Below are positions 57,933 to 64,000 of a DNA stretch of 64,000 nt, piece by piece. This DNA comes from Gnetum montanum (Eukaryota; Streptophyta; Gnetopsida; Gnetales; Gnetaceae): assembly GCA_015680685.1 (NCBI GenBank), contig MNCI01004050.1, forward strand, positions 448,636-512,635, given 5' to 3'. Below the pieces are notes generated by a model. The model worked only from the letters and a program-made list of their open reading frames with translations, ran no database searches and was not told where the DNA came from. The translations under genes were made by a program, and so were the position numbers. Each line of letters begins with the position of its first letter. The first letter of the stretch is position 1.

Positions 57933-58535
57933 TAACCTAAGTTTTATTTACATCACTTAAACATTATAGATTCTACTAAGAATTATTGATTTCTATTACT
58001 TTCCTTGTCATTCCTAGTTTCTGGGTAGTAGGCTAAGTCCATATTCAATTGGAAGTTCATGCTTCTTCATGACACAATCATTGACTTATCAAGGGTTATA
58101 TTAATTACAATACCATTTATGACTACGAGTTAGGTATTTTACATCTAATTGGTAGAGGTGTTCTTGCAAAGTTAAGAAACAACAATTTTGTAGGAACACA
58201 CACATTAGGAAATCTATGACTTTAGCAATGATCCATGTCAAGATTAGCATGGACATGCCTTTAAAATTTATCATGGTCCCACCATGGCTCATGTTTTTAT
58301 AGAACTACTCTACAAGTTAGGTGAGATATTTGTAGAAGCCCGATCTTTGCAATTGTTCCTTAGGTTGAGGAAGAGACTTTCTTCAAAGAAAATATCAAAG
58401 TTCTCTTTGTAGATCAACCTTCTACGAACAATATTTACTTCCATGATTCCTCTTTTCTCTTATTCACTATTGGAAGCTACTTGCTTTCTACCTCATTCCA
58501 CACATTCCTTGCTACTGTATTTTATCCTATCCTGA

Positions 58536-58717
58536 TGGTTGGAATATACAAGACCTAGATCTATGTTCAAGGGTTTGTCCTATTAATCTTGGTTTCTCAA
58601 CAACTACTTGTTCCTATGATGGGCTATGGTTGGAATATACAAGACCTAGATCTATGTTCAAGGGTTTGTCCTATTAATCTTGGTTTCTCAACAACTACTT
58701 GTTCCTATGATGGGCTA
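58536..58717. repeat. Exact tandem duplication, 2 x 91 bp
   Basis: 58536-58626 and 58627-58717 are identical, beginning TGGTTGGAATATACAAG and ending CTATGATGGGCTA. It sits in otherwise decayed DNA. Confidence 0.95.
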
Positions 58718-59710
58718 GCCACTGTGCCTTCAACTTGATCAACAATGGTCTTTAGTGCTTAAAGCATAACCTATGAAACCCCAAGTAACATGAAGTTATG
58801 CATTAAGAAAGAATTTCGTAAAATGAATTGTAAATTTGCTCTCTCCAATGGGTCCAAGAGGATCTCAATGGTCATATAAAAAATTCAATTTCAATTAAAC
58901 ATTTTAAATCTACAATTTATCATCATCATCATCCTAGCATTGTCTCAACAAAATAGGATGTCCTACATGAGTTCATTTTCCCCATTCTCCTCTATAAAGT
59001 GTTAGATCCTTGTTTATACACAATTTCTTCAAATCATCTTTAATTATTTTTCTCATGTCTTTTATAATCTTCCTTTTGGTAGCTTTGTTATAATAGTGAT
59101 GTAGCAACCTTTTATATATGCTTAGTGTCTTATCTTTTTCACATGTGTGCAAAGCATCTACGACATCATTTCTATAGCTTATCAAAAATAGAAGTCACTC
59201 CAATGCTTCCCTTAATAGTTGTATTGTGCATTTTATCTCTTTTGTTAACATGTAATATCCATCTAATTATTTGCATTTCTGCTATACTAATTTATTGTTC
59301 ATGTCTCTTTTGTACCATGGTCTTGTTGTTGTCCTCTAAATTTTTTCCTTTAGTTTGATTAAGACTTTTATCACATAGAACACCACTTGCTTGTCTCCAT
59401 TTTAACCATCCTTCCTCAGTCCTAACCTAGTGATAAGACTTTTTGATTTAAAAACTTCTCATAGCTGAGTTATAAAATTCTCAATAAACTATATTAGAAT
59501 TCTTTTAGGATTCCAAATCACCTTATATATTTGGCCAAAAAAAACATCTTTTTAATCTCAAAAAGTTCATCTCTTTTTCCTATCATGCAGTAGTAGTAAA
59601 AATTTTCAAGTTTCACTCTTTAAAAAGTACAGGTGAAAAAATCCCAGATCAAAAAGACATGCTTTTTCATTGAAATGAGATACCGTAAAAATCTCTTCGT
59701 GAGGTTATTA

Positions 59711-60122
59711 ACCATTCAAATTTCCACCTTTATGAAATCAATGATCGAAACAACCGATAACCATCTCCACATTGGAATCAACGTCTCCACATCTTCTTGA
59801 TGTGGTTACAAACCATTCAAATTTCCACGTTTTAGAATCAATGATCAAAACAACTAATAAAACATCTCGACACCATAGAATCAACGATCAAGAGCCCATA
59901 AAAACATACCCAGAGAAAACCTGAGCTATCGTAAATGAATGCAAGATTCATTCACTACTTTCAAATTCACAATCTACTGAATTTTCAAGGACAAATTTCC
60001 ACATTTTGGAATCAATGATAAAAACAGCCAATAAAAAGATCTTCAAAGAAAAGCTTACAAATCATGTAAATTTCCCCATCTTGGAAGCAATGATCGAAAC
60101 AGCCACCGAAAGCATTCGCAGA
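59711..60122. repeat. Four dispersed copies of a 55-60 bp motif
   Basis: Copies at about 59711, 59810, 59994 and 60067 share CAAATTTCCAC, GAATCAATGATC, and AAACA-CCAATAAAA phrases, at irregular spacing. No family recognised. Confidence 0.7.
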
Positions 60123-60994
60123 GAAAATTTTAAAACTGTGATTCGTTGACTGCTTTCTGGTTCAGTTTCTATAAGGTGGCATATTACAATACATCAACAA
60201 TAACCAAATCCAACAGTCAAACCAATCATGGTCGCTAAAAGACGCAAAAAGGCACCAGCCAATTGGTTATTTACAAAGTTATTCCAACTAAAATATCCCC
60301 TGGTTTTACCATTCATTTGATCTTTGCAATATCATAGATATCCCTGATCAGTAATACGTCCTCCAGGCCTCCATTTTTATTTCAAATTTACGCTAAATAA
60401 CGGTCTTCAATTCGCAGACGAATATCGCAACGAAAACCCAATCAGACTATACCATGTCTTTCCATTTCAAGAACTGATGAGAAATTGAACCTGAAATTGT
60501 CCCCCTTCCAAACGCAGAGAATCACATATAATAAGAAAAGCCTAAAATTCTTAGTCGCTTGAAACAAATTGTTAGTAACCAGAACTGAAAATGTCCCAAT
60601 GGTTTTGTTCTTCGTCCATATTGCATCAAGTATCCGAATCAGCACAAATGTATTATTTTGTCTTTAAATGCATTTACTTGTAATCCAAAGTGCATACCAA
60701 ATTCCAAAAGATTACTGCACCAGACCTCCTTGTATCAAGCGTGTATAGAGGTGACTCGTTGATCTAATATGTTTGAACCATGCACGAGACCAAAAATCTC
60801 AAATAAATAAAAGCATGCAAGTAACATCCCATATATTACTTTTATAAGCTCGACATTCAATGCCAATAGCAAACATGATTGCTATGTCTCTACATCCCCA
60901 TGTACTACTACTAGCAAACTAATGAGCTAGGTCACCAAGATGCCAAAATGAAATGAAGAATATTGAACATAGCAAGCATGAACATAAATATCCA

Positions 60995-63898
60995 TTAGTA
61001 AGGATGATATCTGCTCCTGCTTCCACTGCCAGAGCTCCTGGCACTCCCATGCCTGCTACCACCTGAACCACTTCTGGATGACCTACCAGATCTGTGATCC
61101 CTATGTCTTCCAGATCCTTCTGACCCATATGGTGCAGGTCCTCCAGGCATATTACCTGGTTGCTGCCTGAAAATTGAAAAATTAAAAATAAACGATGTTG
61201 CATATACATTTTGAATAACACGAGTCGATGCATCTAAATTTTACTTACAGCACATATCCTATGCGCCCATCAGGAAGAATCATAGGCACCATCATCATTC
61301 CTTCGGGTGTCGGGCCTCTACCGTAGATAACAGGCTGAGGAAACCAAAAAAGGAAAACAGTCGTGAATAAACAATAAGAACAAAAATAATGCTATACATC
61401 TTGAAAATACTGCTTTCTTACTTGAGAATACCCAGCGGCACCAAATCCAACACCCATCCCTCTGTACATATTTGAACCATATGCATATCCAGCGTGTGGT
61501 GGAAAATTTGGAAACACCGATCGTTGATAAGGTGGGTTAACCATGTTTTGTGGTTTCCTTTCACTCATTGGTCTTGCCAAAGAGACAGATAGCTCCTTTC
61601 CTACAAAAGATTTATATGTTTAACAGTAAAAGTAAAATCAGGGCCACAACAATCAGAAATACAGGGCAATACCATCAGTTATAGGAGAACAGTAACTAAA
61701 ACAACTACCATCAAGTTCATATTTTTCGGTTTTCTCTGCAGCTTTTACTGCACTTGAATGCTCCGCAAAATGCACAAATCCAAAATCACGTTTTGGCTGA
61801 CCAGGCTTCTGATCCATTAAAACAACTTTTGTGATTTCCCCATGTTTTCTGAATAGCTCTCTTAATTGATCTTCTGTAACATTCTCTGGTAAATTACGAA
61901 CATAAACAGATTTGACCTGATGCAAAAGAAAGGATTGTTTTTAAAAAAATACATACTATAAAAAAAACCATGGCATTGCTCAATTACAAGTTTCAAATTG
62001 TAAACGAAAGAAAAACAAAACACGGTTAGATCTCTTTAATTAGCCAACAAATGAATTTAATGTATCCACCTCCTCAGAGGAAGTTCTCTGCTGAGCAGAT
62101 GCCCATTTGACTGTTATGACTTTATCGTCCAACTTGAATTTAGATTGTGTCATATTCCTCATTGCCTTCTCAGCACATCCTTTATTGTAATATTCAACGA
62201 AGGCAAAGCCACGATTTCGTGATGAATCCTTAGGGTCCTGTGGTAATTACAAACAACAAAAAGAGTTATAGATACCATAAATCCCATCTGCATTCCTAAG
62301 ATGTTTAACAAAATAAATTTCTCAATACCTTAATCAATTCTAAATGCTGAAATCCAGGACCTTGTTCAGACACAGATTTTGTAAGTTCTTCCTCATTCCA
62401 ATTTGGTGGAATATTACCAAGAAATAGCCTATTTTTAGGTTGTGATTCTGCAATTCTCAACTTCTTTTCCTGAACAATAAAATTATATGAGCTTTCCGAT
62501 AATCACCACAGAATACAAAATAGTCTAGGTAAGACTAACAAGCACAAAGACTTAACTATGCAATAGAACTATAACTGCACCTTAAATTCATGACCACTGA
62601 GTGTCTCGATAGCCTTCTTAGCAGCATCTCTAGTTGTAAATGTCACAAATGCGTAATCTTGTTTGTTTGTCTCTTTTTTAATATTCACCTACAAAAAATA
62701 ACACATCATTTGCATTGCTGAAACAAAGCAATAAGAGGTTCAAACACAAAGACAAATCCAATACTTCGGTTTAAGTTGCAAAACTTACCTCAAATACTTC
62801 CCCACATTGCTCACAAAGAGCCTTAAGGTCTTCTTTGGATGTATCACGTGGTAAGTTTGTAACAAAAACCTCAGTACCATGTGGAGGACGTGATAACAAA
62901 TCCTCATCATTAGACACATCTTTTTGTGCATTATCATTACTTCCTTCAGCAACTGGTACATCCTCCAATGTATCATTGTGAGCATAATCTTCAAATGAAT
63001 TATTATCGTGACCAGAATTTACAAAATTTGCATTTTGGTCTCCTTGCTCATCCTGTGATCCCGCTCCTTCATCCTCTGCAATATCAAGATCAAGCCCATC
63101 TTGAACATCAGGTTTTTCATCATCCTCATCATCTCCTTCATCTTCCACTTCATCCATTTCTTCAGCTTCTTCATCTCCATCAAGATCAACTTGCTCCTCG
63201 TCACGCTCTTTATTGTTCCTCATTCTCTGTAACCTTTCCTTAATCTGAGTGTCACCTACAAAGCTTGAAGGGCAACTGTGGCGGAGGCAAAGAAGAATGG
63301 AGCATTTGCAGAAAGACGGATAGCATTATATAGGGTTTATAACATGAGAAATTGCATGAGGCATTGCACAGTGATAATTGTATAGGAAATGTAAGGGACA
63401 CGAGATATGCCATCTGAGAGATAAATGACTGAAATATTATCAAGGGGGGATAACAGAGTGTCATAAATTTCTAAGGTATGGCTGCTAATATAACCAGATT
63501 GAATTAATATGATGCCCCCAACGCAGACAAAACACAAGCATTTCTCACAGTTAAGATAGAAAACTTATGATGAAACAGAGCTGAAAATAAACATGTATAT
63601 GAATGCAACTAATTTGGAAGATAAATCAACCTTAGCATTTCCATAATTTTTAAACAATGGCTCCACGGGGCAAGATAAACAGAGTATTAGCTAAGAAAAT
63701 AGCTTGTATTAAGAGAAACACATAGGAATCCAAAATCGGATAAAAAACATTGAAACCCCCTTTCAAAATTTTATGTGAGTGATAGTTTGCTGAAGTTGTA
63801 TTCTGAATTCTTATTGTGTTACCTTGTAAGCTAGAACAAACATACCACGCATACAGACATCTGCATCGATTTTTGCCAAATTTTCTGAAAGACGTTTT
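60995..63898 (-). CDS. hnRNP Q/R-like (LIF2-like) RNA-binding protein, three RRMs, 5' end outside window
   Basis: Nuclear RNA-binding protein of the plant hnRNP Q/R family, whose Arabidopsis member LIF2 binds the chromatin protein LHP1. Exons on minus: 63823-63898, 62789-63244, 62581-62688, 62329-62469, 62070-62237, 61709-61916, 61422-61600, 61249-61334 and 60995-61166; all introns GT-AG with matching phases, 530 residues in the window. Residues counted from the first complete codon: acidic region about 35-140 (DEVEDEGDDEDDE), RRM1 about 150-225 (VFVTNL, YAFVTF), RRM2 226-305 (LFLGNI, GFAFVEY), RRM3 318-395 (VYVRNL, FGFVHF), then a Gly/Pro/Met-rich part with VPMILPDGRIGYVLQQPG, the conserved family motif, and a Ser/Arg/Gly-rich tail ending SRSRYHPY. 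Exon 63823-63898 (SENLAKIDADVC...FVLAYK) joins in phase to IKERLQRM, so translation probably starts beyond the window; the internal ATG at 63221-63223 is the alternative. RRM1's exon 3 (VNIKKETNKQ) departs from the usual VRLMKDKE. Confidence 0.93.
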
Positions 63899-64000
63899 CT
63901 AAGACCACCATAAAATAGGGGAAGCAAGTTTGTTAAAGTGAAAAAAATTATTTATTACACGGAATTAAAATCAAATTATTAGATCATAAAATATTAGAGG

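Larger units (their letters stand above)
57933..60994. other. Intergenic and 3' UTR of the hnRNP gene, no other gene seen
   Basis: AT-rich. It contains an exact 91-bp tandem duplication (58536-58717) and a dispersed 55-60 bp motif (59711-60122). The last 150-250 bp before 60995 should be the 3' UTR of the minus-strand hnRNP gene; the polyadenylation site is not certain. Confidence 0.55.

Overview
This is a plant nuclear window, probably from a conifer or another large-genome gymnosperm. The evidence is two conserved plant genes with many introns, a first coding intron of 15.6 kb, and dense nested retrotransposons (Ty3/gypsy, Ty1/copia, L1-type LINE, a SINE-like copy). The gymnosperm assignment is an inference; no organelle or bacterial signature was seen.

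Layout: 1-3126 holds decayed LTR and copia remnants. 3132-10026 is a complete-ended 6.9 kb gypsy element with a 5-bp target duplication; it keeps broken gag and protease but no recognisable pol. About 11.9-29.9 kb is the gene for TFIID subunit TAF7 (+ strand): a probable non-coding first exon and five coding exons at 13318-13432, 29082-29215, 29310-29429, 29512-29647 and 29761-29924. Its first coding intron contains an antisense L1 LINE (13890-25701, 9-bp target duplication), and that LINE is split by an antisense copia element (16817-22193, 5-bp target duplication) just beside its YADD motif. 37423-57927 is a 20.5 kb gypsy element of the Tat lineage with 1.7 kb LTRs and a 5-bp target duplication. 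60995-63898 (- strand, continuing past the right edge) is a three-RRM hnRNP Q/R (LIF2-like) RNA-binding protein gene.

The main candidate for something undescribed lies in the 20.5 kb element. Gag-protease and pol are separated by a possible 6,970-bp intron (43223-50192): a GT at a codon boundary, and a strong pyrimidine-rich acceptor directly before pol, both in phase 0. This is the position of the known Ogre intron. Inside it, on the opposite strand, lies a gene-like unit (about 43959-47580) with at least five short GT-AG introns and exons damaged mainly by TAG stops. The element also carries 54-bp and 72-bp tandem repeats open on the antisense strand, a 30-36-bp minisatellite, and LTRs built from near-palindromic repeats.

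The two host genes look intact at the level of reading frames and splice sites. All the transposons carry stops or frameshifts. The order of nested events is clear: LINE into TAF7 intron 1, then copia into the LINE.
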